Assembly (NCBI RefSeq): GCF_036013525.1
Contig: NZ_CP107854.1
Span: forward strand, 1-64,000
Direction of reading: 5' to 3'
Source: Nonomuraea sp. NBC_00507
GTDB taxonomy: Bacteria > Actinomycetota > Actinomycetes > Streptosporangiales > Streptosporangiaceae
DNA length: 64,000 nt
How positions within the stretch are numbered: the first letter of the stretch is position 1; every line of letters begins with the position of its first letter. A program made the position numbers and the translations under genes. Shown here in pieces: positions 32,901 through 40,981 of this stretch. The notes below the pieces were generated by a model. The model did not search any database. It saw nothing but the letters and a program-made list of their open reading frames with translations, and had not been told where the DNA came from.

Positions 32901-35015
32901 GGATCGGTCCGGGGCGCCATCGTCGGCCAGCATGAGCGTGTGCCGGGCCAGATAGAGCGTCTTGGCGCCGGCGTTGATGGTGGCACCCCGCTCGGACATC
33001 GACAGCAGGCTCGCATCAAACGGCAGGTCAGGAGCAACGTGATGCAGGGCGACCTTGGCCATGGAGGTCTTGAGGCTGCCCGGCCCACCGAGGAGCAGGA
33101 GGGCGGGCGGCATGCGGGAGATCACCGACCGGTAAGCGGCCCCCGCTAGCGGCGCGCCGATGCGTGGGGGCAGCAGGGTAAGCAGGCCGATGGAGTGCTG
33201 GGCGGCTTCCCGAAGGTCAGACGCTTTGGTAGGCGGAGGCGGCATACAGTAATGGGCCAACTTGGAAGGAAAGCGCGTGGGCATCGACACTGGGCCGTTC
33301 ACGCCGATGCCACCGCCAGCGTGTACGTAGACGTCGCCCGTCGGAGTGGTCACCCAGCCGGGTCCCTGGTGCAGGATGACCACCTCAGCCACCGGGCTAG
33401 TCATCCGAATCCCGTCGCGAACTTTAGCCAGTCCGTTGCGGCTGGAGTCGTAGGCGATTCCTGGCCAAGGCAGGTCTTCCAGCCACGAGCCTTTGGCGAA
33501 GGCATCCCGGGTGACACGGAGTTCGACGCTCTGGTCGGGAGCGGCCGGGTGTGTCAGCTCCAGGACGTATCCCACAGTGACTGGCGGTTCGTCGGGATCG
33601 ATCAGACTCGCCCGTTGCTCGATACGAACGATGCGCGCAACGCAGCCCAGGACAGTATGGAATTCGAGCTTCTCTTTCCGGTTGATCCGCGCGAGGACGA
33701 GCTCTCCGTGCCGCACGATGTATCGGGGCTTGTTGTTGGGCTCTTCTAGCGGGTAACCGCCGAGATCGTCGCCGGAGCGGCCGGCGCCGTCGCCGTCACC
33801 AGAGCCTGCCAGGAGCCGCAGCGCTGGCCGGAGGTCATCCAGGGTGCCCCCTGCGGCGAGATGGGCCGCTGTGGTGGGTCCGGCGGTGGGTTCGACCGCT
33901 CGGATGGAGGAGACCACACGGGACAGTTCGTCAAGGATGGCTTGGGCCGCCCGCTGTCCGTCTGGGTCCTTGGGGGCGGTGATGGTGACATCGACCCCCT
34001 CCAGGAGAGGCGTGATCTCCTCGTCCCAGGCTAGGGCGCACGCGCCAGCGTGAGTCAATGCAAGGCGGTCTTGCTCCGATGTGGCGATGTAGAGAGGGAG
34101 TCGCTTGGCGGTGGCCAAACGCACGGTGAGCAAGGGCTGGTCGAGGGGGAGCAAATCCTGGAGAGATCGACCGGCCTGCAAGTGGTCGGTAACGTCTTTG
34201 CCCTCGGCGGGCTCCACGGCACGGACTGCATGAGCCACCGGCTCGAGGTCGTTCAGGAGGCGCAGGGCTCGCTTGTAGCCGGGGCCGTCGCGGTCCGCAA
34301 CGATCACCAGATCGGCGCCGGCCAGCTGCAGCGTGAGGTCAGGGTGCCAATTCTCAGAGCCGCTCGCGTTTGTGGTGGCACACATGCCCTGCGCAACTAC
34401 TGAGTCCGCATCCTTCTCGCCCTCGACCAGAAAGACAGGCGAGCCGGCCGCAATCGCCGCTCTAACCTCCGGCAGGCGATACAGCACTTTGCGCTCGGGG
34501 GCTCCGTCCTCCCACCGGCCGTCCACCATGTGCTTCTGGGAGAAGGACTTGGCTCGACCGAGCTGGTAATTGCGCTCCTTGCGGACAACCAGACCTAGCG
34601 GTTGGCCACGCTCGTCGGCGTAGATGTACTCGGCGACTTTGTGCCACCCGCTGGTTGGCCGGCCCAGGCGGGAGGCGGCCGCCTTCTTCGTGGGGGTGCG
34701 GGGCGAAGGGGTGGGGCGCGGACGGCGCCGAGGGCTGGCGGCGGAGTCGCGCTTGGGGGGAGTGGGGTCGTCCCACAGATCGGCCATTCTCAGCTGGATG
34801 GCATCAAGGATCAGCTGAGTCTCGCACCCCGCGTGGCAGTGCAGGAGAGTCTGACCGTTCTGCCAGGTGATCGACAGGGACGGCATGGTGTCGTCGTGGA
34901 CAGGGCATTGCGCCTGGGCCTGGTCGCCGCGTGGGCGCACGGCGTTCCCGAGGCGATCCAGCGCCTCGAGGACACGCCGAAGCGATGCCCGTGGTTCGAC
35001 GGCCAAGACCGTCAC
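29961..35015 (-). CDS. giant primase-helicase fused to a Tap-like telomere-associated domain
   Basis: A 1684-residue protein, GTG 35015 behind AGGAGG. Domains in order are as follows. A CHC2 zinc finger (C37-x2-H40 and C60-x3-C64). Toprim around 185-270 (FLVEGEKDADSV, VIVADRDGPG). A degenerate second Toprim-like unit around 295-395. A P-loop ATPase with GGPGSLKTS near 640 and LMLADDGAPD near 690, like the helicase-like ATPases joined to plasmid primases. A segment near 915-1030 shared with the conjugative FtsK-like ATPase (RARVWD...VFP). A Cys knuckle near 1125. A Tap-like region from ~1205 (YLPGGEVLPLPEP) to the end, including RANLIRKMVKVVATCGRHPL and DVDNVLYA. The Streptomyces Tap protein recruits terminal protein to telomere overhangs. 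Primer synthesis, unwinding and telomere capping may thus be joined in one chain (inference). It is followed by the Tpg-like gene. Confidence 0.7.
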   Translation of the reverse strand: MTVLAVEPRASLRRVLEALDRLGNAVRPRGDQAQAQCPVHDDTMPSLSITWQNGQTLLHCHAGCETQLILDAIQLRMADLWDDPTPPKRDSAASPRRRPRPTPSPRTPTKKAAASRLGRPTSGWHKVAEYIYADERGQPLGLVVRKERNYQLGRAKSFSQKHMVDGRWEDGAPERKVLYRLPEVRAAIAAGSPVFLVEGEKDADSVVAQGMCATTNASGSENWHPDLTLQLAGADLVIVADRDGPGYKRALRLLNDLEPVAHAVRAVEPAEGKDVTDHLQAGRSLQDLLPLDQPLLTVRLATAKRLPLYIATSEQDRLALTHAGACALAWDEEITPLLEGVDVTITAPKDPDGQRAAQAILDELSRVVSSIRAVEPTAGPTTAAHLAAGGTLDDLRPALRLLAGSGDGDGAGRSGDDLGGYPLEEPNNKPRYIVRHGELVLARINRKEKLEFHTVLGCVARIVRIEQRASLIDPDEPPVTVGYVLELTHPAAPDQSVELRVTRDAFAKGSWLEDLPWPGIAYDSSRNGLAKVRDGIRMTSPVAEVVILHQGPGWVTTPTGDVYVHAGGGIGVNGPVSMPTRFPSKLAHYCMPPPPTKASDLREAAQHSIGLLTLLPPRIGAPLAGAAYRSVISRMPPALLLLGGPGSLKTSMAKVALHHVAPDLPFDASLLSMSERGATINAGAKTLYLARHTLMLADDGAPDRSMRAAAERVAGYLRLQYNGESRDRLDREAELREPTPPQGSLIATSEVGPSSASANERALTIPFHKGEIDQATREILWGTQSRHGRGHLTASFVRWIAGRREEVLSRLDTLLVDYARQWRDHGCPDRVAETLANLAAGWRLQLDHLVDQGAYSVDEADDIWRRAWDGLAAAGEAQADPDAPTDPGSRALQLIGALMRARIAGVTDRHGNPPTAELAVRYGWSPDPAPRPDRVATFQRPGKLIGCYVDTEQGRRLYLDPDLTLAAIRLLTSQLGEPFEETTNSLAAALSQKDGVLATRTHQGKMRRTLPRTMPGGNRARVWDIAETAVFPDPGDDDPGNVAPSPTAPGPDTPCTDHPAEPHLSKNDEHPGTGRDDEEAPDPCSTGATPPPPETVASLQEDDVMPQPDLQLAAERAATCHMEVVETPQPCVTCGLRCVLRIDGVFLHAGCPTPEAATGSAISADLGKTEPETGAQSPASAPAHPTSSSEATPRWRAPAAVVDASGIYLPGGEVLPLPEPCAHAGHIAALTSRLRLGWGGDKRTYPDAGQLWLTPAFLASLGLPTELPQRIAEARAVLVEALTHPFFTEATSDGWQLGAGARDQLGPWLRVWKEKESAHLVFIPVVQASLDTLLDDDPHPAALTQRLLRYAETVTIPFRVSAARTSQDLIKRMDASRKLVVTEPAEPPPPAEFHLEGDLRWHRPPTTEEARCRYVHAYDTPAMYLPAASHAKLGLGTAEHLETPQLDPKMPGYWLARVPAWDDRMLPDPWRTRDAPRGDGARWLTTPTLQLGLELFDLQPSEIEIVEAYVWPVSTTYLEKWGKTIDTARLTFLRQAQNGDSEAELLEDAVKELYKAGVGLFRSKYIVGDIYHRPDWQHHIIAASRANLIRKMVKVVATCGRHPLAVDVDNVLYASDDPNPVTAMPAPLKYGFELGKVKHGGSGYMAELGPLLERRTPFGFGRLTTDWDPITGVPRGKTDTTTTS

Positions 35016-35379
35016 GACGAATCAAGCCTCCTGCTACCGTCTCGGAGCTGCGCGCGAATTCGCGATCGATGCTGGAAGAACGAGACGCCCGGCAGAGGTC
35101 CCGGCACCGGTACTCGACGCAAACGACCACGTCAGAGCGGATGCCGACAGCACCAGCAGAGGCCCAAGATCACGGGATGGCGTAAGTAAGTCGGCGGGTG
35201 CGACAGCCAAGAGAGGTGCATGAATCAGCGCACACGACCAAGATCTCCACGCCCAATACGGGACGCGAAGGGCATGCCGCGCTAAACTCATGTCACGACT
35301 CCAGTTCACAAGGAGTGGACTGCACACCACGTCGCAGGTCTGGCCGGGAACCTACACCTGAGGCGTGATCTTCAAGAGG

Positions 35380-35406
35380 CCCTCTGCGGGTACGAACCGC
35401 AGGGGG
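35380..35406 (+). terminator. rightward terminator-like hairpin
   Basis: CCCTCTGCGG pairs with CCGCAGGGGG (one T-G wobble) around seven bases, followed by TTCTCGCTTTT. The only rightward frames before it are 21- and 23-residue ORFs (35220 and 35290), so it may end a small RNA. Confidence 0.55.
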
Positions 35407-35432
35407 TTCTCGCTTTTCTGGGGATGGGGAAC

Positions 35433-35645
35433 TTATGCGCTGAGAGGCATCTCCTCCCGCTCGTCTCGATAGACCCTCCGCAACACCTCAGTCAGCAGGT
35501 CCGCTTGGGATACACCGCGCCGCTCGGCGTCCGCCTTGAATCGCCGCGCAAGCGGTGTTGGGACCTTGCCCCACACGGTCTCACGATCGCCCTTGGAAGG
35601 ACGTCCAGCCTTCCTCTTAGGTTGGGGGTGGGTATCGCTCTCCAT
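35433..35645 (-). CDS. ribbon-helix-helix DNA-binding protein
   Basis: A 70-residue protein. It has a basic start (KRKAGRPSKGDRETVWGKVP), a strand, then two helices (PLARRFKADAERRGVSQADL, LTEVLRRVY). This is the CopG/Arc-type RHH fold used by plasmid repressors and centromere-binding proteins. It sits alone between the primase-Tap gene and the partition region. It could repress its own or neighbouring promoters. The ribosome site overlaps the ATG closely, so a leaderless start is possible. Confidence 0.65.
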   Translation of the reverse strand: MESDTHPQPKRKAGRPSKGDRETVWGKVPTPLARRFKADAERRGVSQADLLTEVLRRVYRDEREEMPLSA

Positions 35646-36565
35646 GGCTCCCCATAATTCCAGTAGCGGATATCAGTGAGGAGTACTTTAGCCCCATCGG
35701 CGTGTCGTCTTTCAATCTTTCACAGCAGCATCTCCGCCGGCACCCCTTGGGTCGAGCCCACCACGTTCACGCACTAGGTGTTGCTCCACCCGTGACCTGG
35801 CGATGCAGGCCACGTGAAACACCTCCCGAGCTGCAACCCCTCTTCCTGGCGCGGGAGGGACGGCATCCTCCGAGCCCATGATCCGCTTGCCAAGGACCCG
35901 TGCGGATGAGACACCAGCGGATGACCAGTGAGTGCACCGCGCCGATGCCATTGGCCCCCTCTCCAGCTGATGGGGCACGCGGCGCACTCGACCAGGGGCT
36001 GCCCGTGAGGCCCGATCACTTTCGCAACTTCGACGCGACGAACGCGTGCCTGCGCAAGTAGGCGACGTAGCTGCCAGCCACCACCACGTCGCTGTTTTCT
36101 ACCGATTTGGGTTGTTTGCCCGAGCCCTATCTGCCAGATGTTTCCGCAGGCCGCCGCCCGGACCAGAGTGAACCGTTTGAAATCTGGAACATGTAGAGGA
36201 GGCCGGCGACGCAGCTACAAGAGTGGGCCGCGAAAAGTGGTGCAGTGGTGCAGCGCAAGGGGCTGTGGCAGGCAATTGTCCAGGTGAGCTGGTCTTTCGT
36301 GGGTGCACCACCGGATGCACCACCTCGCTGGCGGGTAGTGCCTTCTGCACCACTCGCCGTGTCGACACACACACCGCTCAATCAGGTGCTGCTGCTCTGC
36401 ATCCATGCGAACGGTTGCGAGGCCAGTTCCTTCCCCCTCGCATGGGCGACGAGTTTCGCCTTGGGAGTCCGCGCGGAGCCTGGGACGCGGATCTCTCGCG
36501 TCGATAGGGCCGATCGACGACCGGCGCCCATGCTGAGCCCGCGCCCTCTCGGCGGGCGCGGGCTG
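35646..36565. other. intergenic region downstream of parB-like gene
   Basis: About 900 bp without a supported gene. It contains the TGCACCAC box cluster (36237-36353). Short frames near 36000 look like remnants. Confidence 0.45.
36237..36353. repeat. cluster of five TGCACCAC boxes
   Basis: GTGGTGCA occurs twice back-to-back (36237-36244, 36245-36252). TGCACCAC occurs three times in the opposite orientation (36304-36311, 36316-36323, 36346-36353). Such inverted clusters of an 8-bp box suggest a protein-binding site, for example a centromere, origin or operator. Confidence 0.75.
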
Positions 36566-37597
36566 TCAGAGATCGCCCAGCAGAGCGGGATCCATGGGGT
36601 CTTCCCCGTCAAGGGCGTCAAGGAAGCGGGTAATTGCCGCGGCCGTGAAGAGCCCGAACATGCCATACCGGCGGACCCTCAGGAGGGCTTCCATGCGGTT
36701 CATCGCGGCGACAACATCACGATGGACGCGCGTACCCGTGCCCCTCAACTTAGGACTGCGGCCGCGGTGTGTGGCTCGAAAGTCGTCCGCCCACTCAAGT
36801 GCAAGGTTGGGATCGGTGGGCGCTTGACGCAGGGCCGCGCTGACGAAATGAGCGAGAGCGATCTTGCCGCGTTCGTCGGGGCTGGTCACTCGGTCCGAAG
36901 CCACGCGGAGGAGTAGTCGCTCCTGAAGTTCGCTTGTGAGCTGCACGGTGTAGCTGCTCCAATGAGCAGACTCGCGTCCGGCCGACACATACATCCGGTC
37001 GGCCAGAGTGCGGGCCGTGACAGGCGAATCCTGGGTGCTCTGCGTCGAGGTGGCGACGGGACGCCGCAGTGAGGTGTCTGCCGGTACCACGGCGGAACTG
37101 ACCTGATCGACCTCTCGACGACTGGACAAGGTCAGATCAGAGCCGGCGCTGAGGGAGGTCGGCGCATCGGCAGGCTCGTCGACGGGAACGGTGGTGCTAG
37201 AGACAGAGCGCCTCGCAGAGCTCTCGTCGACCGGGTGATCAGCTGTCTTGGGGGTCGGTTCCGGCTGACCGGTGACCGAAGGCGACGAAGAGTCGACTTC
37301 CGGTGCAGGTGCAGACGGACCGGTGACTCTGGTGCGGGGCCCAGGCGTTGCGGCGCGAGTACCTTGCGTAGCTGGATCCGGTTGGGTCTTCTGCTCCTGC
37401 GCCGTGTTGGCGTCTGCGGCGCGTCCGTCGCCGGGAATCAACTGCAGATGCGAGTCTGCTCGGGTGAGCTCGTCCGGGGGTTGTTGGACCGGCTGCTCAA
37501 CCACGCCAGAGGTTTGTGCGGCGCGGCCGTTGGCCTCTCCAGCAGCAATGATGTTGCCGATGTTGCCCGGCATGCGGCTCTTCTTCCGGTCTGCCAT
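36566..37597 (-). CDS. plasmid partition partner of ParA (ParB-like, non-Spo0J)
   Basis: A 343-residue protein whose ATG (37597) overlaps the parA stop (TGATG). The N-terminal ~190 residues are low-complexity and probably disordered (Ser, Thr, Pro-rich). The C-terminal ~140 residues are ordered (AHWSSYTVQLTSELQERLLL, then VTSPDERGKIALAHFVSAAL, then MFGLFTAAAITRFLDAL). The short strand followed by helices resembles an RHH-type or similar DNA-binding domain. Coupling to parA makes it the likely centromere-binding protein; no ParB/Spo0J or CTPase motifs are visible. Confidence 0.65.
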   Translation of the reverse strand: MADRKKSRMPGNIGNIIAAGEANGRAAQTSGVVEQPVQQPPDELTRADSHLQLIPGDGRAADANTAQEQKTQPDPATQGTRAATPGPRTRVTGPSAPAPEVDSSSPSVTGQPEPTPKTADHPVDESSARRSVSSTTVPVDEPADAPTSLSAGSDLTLSSRREVDQVSSAVVPADTSLRRPVATSTQSTQDSPVTARTLADRMYVSAGRESAHWSSYTVQLTSELQERLLLRVASDRVTSPDERGKIALAHFVSAALRQAPTDPNLALEWADDFRATHRGRSPKLRGTGTRVHRDVVAAMNRMEALLRVRRYGMFGLFTAAAITRFLDALDGEDPMDPALLGDL

Positions 37598-38391
37598 CAC
37601 GCGGCCGCCATGGACGCGGCGCGCTGCTGTAGCTCGCCGGCAAGGTCGACATAGATGGCGGCGGGGGAGCTGCTTGGGTTGAGCAGCGTGACCGGCTTGC
37701 CGTAGGCGTATGCCTTGGAGATGAGCCGCGATCGCGGAACCTTCGTCTTGAAGACGGGGATTTGCTGTTCAGCGAGGACGTTGTCAACCCAAGTCGCCTC
37801 CTCGCTCTCTTCGTACCTGTTTAGCACCACACCGAGAAAGTGGATCTTCTTGTCGCGGTTCTCGTTGAGGACGTTGAGAGAGGTCCGAAATGCGATCATG
37901 CCTCTGGCTGTCATGAGCTCGGGCTGCATGATCGCTACGGCGGCGTCACCGGTGATGGATGCGAGCTGGTGGAGCCAGCCGAGCTCTGGCTTGCTGTCGA
38001 TGATGACGTAGTCGGCGATGTCACCGAGCTGGTCGAGGAGTTTGGTCAGGGCCTGAAGGCGGCCGACGCGCTGCGTCTCGTAAGCGGCACGCTCAAGGCT
38101 GTCCAATTCAGCGGGCAGGAGGAGGAGCCGTCCGCCGTTGGGGTTGTAGTCGATCAGTTCGGTTCGATCGAGGATGTGGTCGGCGGGATTGAGGTTGGGT
38201 TCGAGGAGGAGCGTGCCGACGGAGTGGCTGGCGGAAGGCTGAACGCCCATGTACATCGTTGTGTCGGCCTGCAGGTCGAAGTCCACGAGGAGGACTCTGT
38301 TACCAGCCAGAGCGAGCGCCGATGCGACGTTCACAGAAGTGGTCGTCTTGCCTGGGCCACCCTTGAGGGTACCGAAGAGGAATTTGAGCAT
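37597..38391 (-). CDS. parA: ParA partition ATPase
   Basis: A 264-residue ParA/MinD-type ATPase. ATG 38391 is chosen because the conserved first strand starts there (MLKFLFGTLKGGPGKTTTSV) and AGGGA precedes it. The deviant Walker A is KGGPGKTTT; Walker A' is VLLVDFDLQADTTMYMG; Walker B is YVIIDSKPELGW. There is no N-terminal HTH, so autoregulation would rest on the partner (type Ib-like). ParA uses ATP-dependent DNA binding to move plasmid copies. An octamer repeat array lies about 175 bases upstream. Confidence 0.85.
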   Translation of the reverse strand: MLKFLFGTLKGGPGKTTTSVNVASALALAGNRVLLVDFDLQADTTMYMGVQPSASHSVGTLLLEPNLNPADHILDRTELIDYNPNGGRLLLLPAELDSLERAAYETQRVGRLQALTKLLDQLGDIADYVIIDSKPELGWLHQLASITGDAAVAIMQPELMTARGMIAFRTSLNVLNENRDKKIHFLGVVLNRYEESEEATWVDNVLAEQQIPVFKTKVPRSRLISKAYAYGKPVTLLNPSSSPAAIYVDLAGELQQRAASMAAA

Positions 38392-38565
38392 GCGTCTAGT
38401 CCCTGCCTGTAGCGAGTGACGCTGCAGCTGATGGTGTGGTGAAGCAGCGGCGTCCGGGATCATCGTAGTGGTAATCGGGACGACTAGGTGAGCAGACACA
38501 CGGTTATGGCTCACTTACGTCCATGGGTTCGCCTATCGACCGCAAGTGAAGTCTTGCGCTGATGC

Positions 38566-38689
38566 GACCGTACGACCCTGCGACCGTACGACCCTGCGAC
38601 CCTGCGACCGTACGACCCTGCGACCCTGCGACCCTGCGACAGTCTTGCTGATCTTACTATCCTGCGACCCTGCGACCCTGCGACTGTGC
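38566..38689. repeat. array of 8-bp direct repeats upstream of parA
   Basis: Nine contiguous octamers in perfect register (38566-38637): six GACCCTGC and three GACCGTAC. After a 28-base break follow two more GACCCTGC and one GACTGTGC (38666-38689). Phased direct repeats upstream of a parA-parB operon are typical of a partition centromere. The unit also resembles the GACCC-starting octamers recognised by FtsK-like TraB translocases of Streptomyces plasmids. Confidence 0.85.
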
Positions 38690-39395
38690 AACCGAATGCC
38701 TGAGTTTCGAACGAGCTTCGGACACGGTTCCTTGTAGTGCTGCTTGTTGCACCATCAGGCGATACGAGGCAGAAATAGATCGACCTCTGACTCACTGTCT
38801 TGTAGGAAGCTCCGAGGTCATTGCGGGCTACATGACAAACGCGTTGGTTCCGGAGTGACCTCGGTGTCACGTTGACTACTTGGCTGTAGGTCCGATGACT
38901 GTGGTTACGCGTAGGTGGGCAGCTGCCCGGCAAAGCGACCCGGCGAGTTCTCGAAGTGGTGCACGCACGCATGAAGCAGGGCCCCTGTTACTGAGCTCAC
39001 CACAAGCTCGTTCGGAACAGGGGCCCCGTGATTCACCACTCGCTACCTGTGGCGTTGGGCGTACTACGCACCCTAGCCGATCCAGTGGACAAAACGATGC
39101 TCAGCCTTCGGGATGCGTTCAGGCGTATCGCCGGGTTCCTTCGAAAGTTCAAAGCCACGCGGAACCGGGGGCCCGCACGTTGCTGTGCCGAATCAGTGCC
39201 ATCGCACCGCTTTCGAAGGTCAGATTCCAGTGGCTCGCAGCCTGCCTATCAAGGCCGGCCGCCCCAGCCGTGCTGTTGCTAGCGGCGAATTGCGGCACGT
39301 CTGTCTGTCACGGACAGTGATTGGAAACGTCATCTTTCGCGCGCGCCTGTGGGGGCTCCTTCAACGGAGACCTTCCCCCAATGGATCCCCTGGGG
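38690..39395. other. intergenic, between the two partition modules
   Basis: About 700 bp with no supported gene; it contains the two-tier hairpin at 38979-39026. Confidence 0.5.
38979..39026. repeat. large two-tier hairpin
   Basis: GGGCCCCTGTT pairs perfectly with AACAGGGGCCC, enclosing a second stem GAGCT/AGCTC. It could be a terminator, a single-strand origin or a nick-region hairpin. There is no T run and no gene immediately before it. Confidence 0.65.
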
Positions 39396-40250
39396 CTATG
39401 TAACAGTGAGCATACGAGTGAGGAATTCGGTGTAAATGTCTGCCACTCGGAGCGCTTCGCGAGCCCGCAAGGGGGCCGTGTGGGCGTAGGTGCGCAGCGG
39501 CATGTGATGAGCCTCGGCCGCGAGGTGCACGGCTGCATATCTCGGCACGGGCGGAGAAAGGAGCAGGTGACCGAACGCCTCGCTCAACTCTGTGAGTACG
39601 CCTTTGGCTCCGGCGGTGCCGTCGTACAAGGTGACGGCGACACCGCCCAAGGTCGCCGTGGCTGGATGCGTCTTGGCAAGCCGGTCGAGGGTGTACACGG
39701 TCTCGTGGACGCCCGCCACCGCCCACTGACTTGCACTGGACGTAATCAATAGGACGTCGGCGGCGACGATGCCGGCCAGCGTGAGGTTGCCCAGGCCGGA
39801 GACAAGATCGATGAGGATGAGATCCCAGTCGGGGCGAGCTGAGTCCAGCCGCTGACGGAACCGAGCACGGGCTTGAACGGTGCCCATGTCGCGTTCGCGG
39901 TTCTGCAGCGTTCTCTCGGCCGGCGACAGCCATATTCCCTGCCACGAAGCTGGGACAATGGCGTCGTTCAACGCCACGGCACGCTGATCCAAGCGGAGGA
40001 CGTCCTTCAAGGTTGGGCCGTCGATGGCCCCCTCTAGTGCCGTTGTCAGGGTGGCTCGCGGATCCAGGTCAAGGGCACACACCCGCAGGCCCTGCTGGGC
40101 CGCGGCCTCGGCGAGACCCAGGACCGTGCATGTTGTGCCCACCCCACCCTTGGCCCCCAGGACGGCCACGATGCGAGCTCCCTGCCGCCGTCCACGACGT
40201 CGACGAGGGCCGGAGGCGGAACTGCGGCGATCAGCAGTCATGGGAGACAT
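39396..40250 (-). CDS. second ParA-family ATPase
   Basis: A 284-residue ATPase with a basic N-terminal tail (RRSSASGPRRRRGRRQGARI). The P-loop AKGGVGTTCTV carries the deviant Walker A lysine; the switch strand is VCALDLDPRATLTTALEG and Walker B is WDLILIDLVSGLGNLTLAG. ATG 40250 or 40241 may be the start. It is more like a MinD/FlhG or accessory ParA than the 37597 protein. It forms a second leftward module with the 40544-40981 gene. Functions range from partition to polar placement of transfer machinery. Confidence 0.75.
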   Translation of the reverse strand: MSPMTADRRSSASGPRRRRGRRQGARIVAVLGAKGGVGTTCTVLGLAEAAAQQGLRVCALDLDPRATLTTALEGAIDGPTLKDVLRLDQRAVALNDAIVPASWQGIWLSPAERTLQNRERDMGTVQARARFRQRLDSARPDWDLILIDLVSGLGNLTLAGIVAADVLLITSSASQWAVAGVHETVYTLDRLAKTHPATATLGGVAVTLYDGTAGAKGVLTELSEAFGHLLLSPPVPRYAAVHLAAEAHHMPLRTYAHTAPLRAREALRVADIYTEFLTRMLTVT

Positions 40251-40279
40251 CTTTCCCGATCATTCGACGCGGTGACCAC

Positions 40280-40314
40280 GCTGGCACGCCCCTCAAGGTC
40301 GAGGGCGTGTCAGC
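40280..40314. terminator. hairpin between the second-module genes
   Basis: GCTGGCACGCCC pairs with GGGCGTGTCAGC with one wobble, in the ~290-bp gap between the two leftward genes. It may be a terminator or processing hairpin. Confidence 0.45.
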
Positions 40315-40543
40315 GTCCACGGGGAGGTCGTCCAAAGCCCCTCGTAGGCGGGCTCTGAGAGAGTGTGGTCCACCGGTCCCGATGAAGTGTTTGTGCTGGC
40401 TGGAGTGGCTGTAGCGACCGGGACCAGGACTGGCCCGGTGGTGTGGCGCGGGACCAGTGCGGTGGCGGCGGGCAAGGAGGGGGTTGGCGCGAGGATTTGG
40501 GCCGTCTGCCGGGGAAGGGACCAATCAGACGACGGGCCGCGAG

Positions 40544-40981
40544 TCAGGTGTCGGACTCGGCCGCCCGGCGACGTTTGGCGGCACCGCGCTCGGCGCCTTC
40601 ACGGCTGGGACCGGGCTGCAGCTTCTTGTACACGCGGCGGAAAGGCTTGCCATCGTTGAAGCGGTCCTCGAGACGCTGACACTCACGTTCAAGGGCGACC
40701 TTGACCAGCTGGGCCACGCTGGCCGGGGCTTCGTCCTCTTCAGGCGTGCCGTACACAGCAGCTTGAACCCCTGGAACGCAGGCGCGAGCCCGCTCCACGA
40801 GATCAACCGGGAGATAGAAGCTTCGGTTGGCGTACTTCACAGCAGCTGGCTCTGGTGAGACCTGCGTGCTGTCGCCTTCCGCTGGGTCTGGTTCCGGAAT
40901 GCGCTCGGCTGTACGGCCCTGGGGCGTCCTGGATGATCCTTGCCTGGGCGTCTTGCCCGGCTCCTTGTCCGAAGTGACCAT
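40544..40981 (-). CDS. RHH-like partner protein of the second ParA
   Basis: A 145-residue protein from ATG 40981 (GAGAGG upstream). The N-terminal ~50 residues are polar and disordered. The ordered core (YANRSFYLPVDLVERARACV, then PASVAQLVKVALERECQRLE) has a strand and helices like an RHH DNA-binding domain. A basic tail follows (GAAKRRRAAE). Position upstream of the second parA suggests a centromere-binding or adaptor role. Confidence 0.6.
   Translation of the reverse strand: MVTSDKEPGKTPRQGSSRTPQGRTAERIPEPDPAEGDSTQVSPEPAAVKYANRSFYLPVDLVERARACVPGVQAAVYGTPEEDEAPASVAQLVKVALERECQRLEDRFNDGKPFRRVYKKLQPGPSREGAERGAAKRRRAAESDT

Noticed and set aside
35220..35361. Two tiny rightward ORFs (21 and 23 codons) before the 35380 hairpin
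   Set aside because: Only the first has a ribosome-site-like sequence; too short to support without transcription data. A small RNA remains possible.
38566..38689. CRISPR-like array
   Set aside because: Repeats are contiguous octamers without spacers and no cas genes are present; a partition or translocase site fits better.
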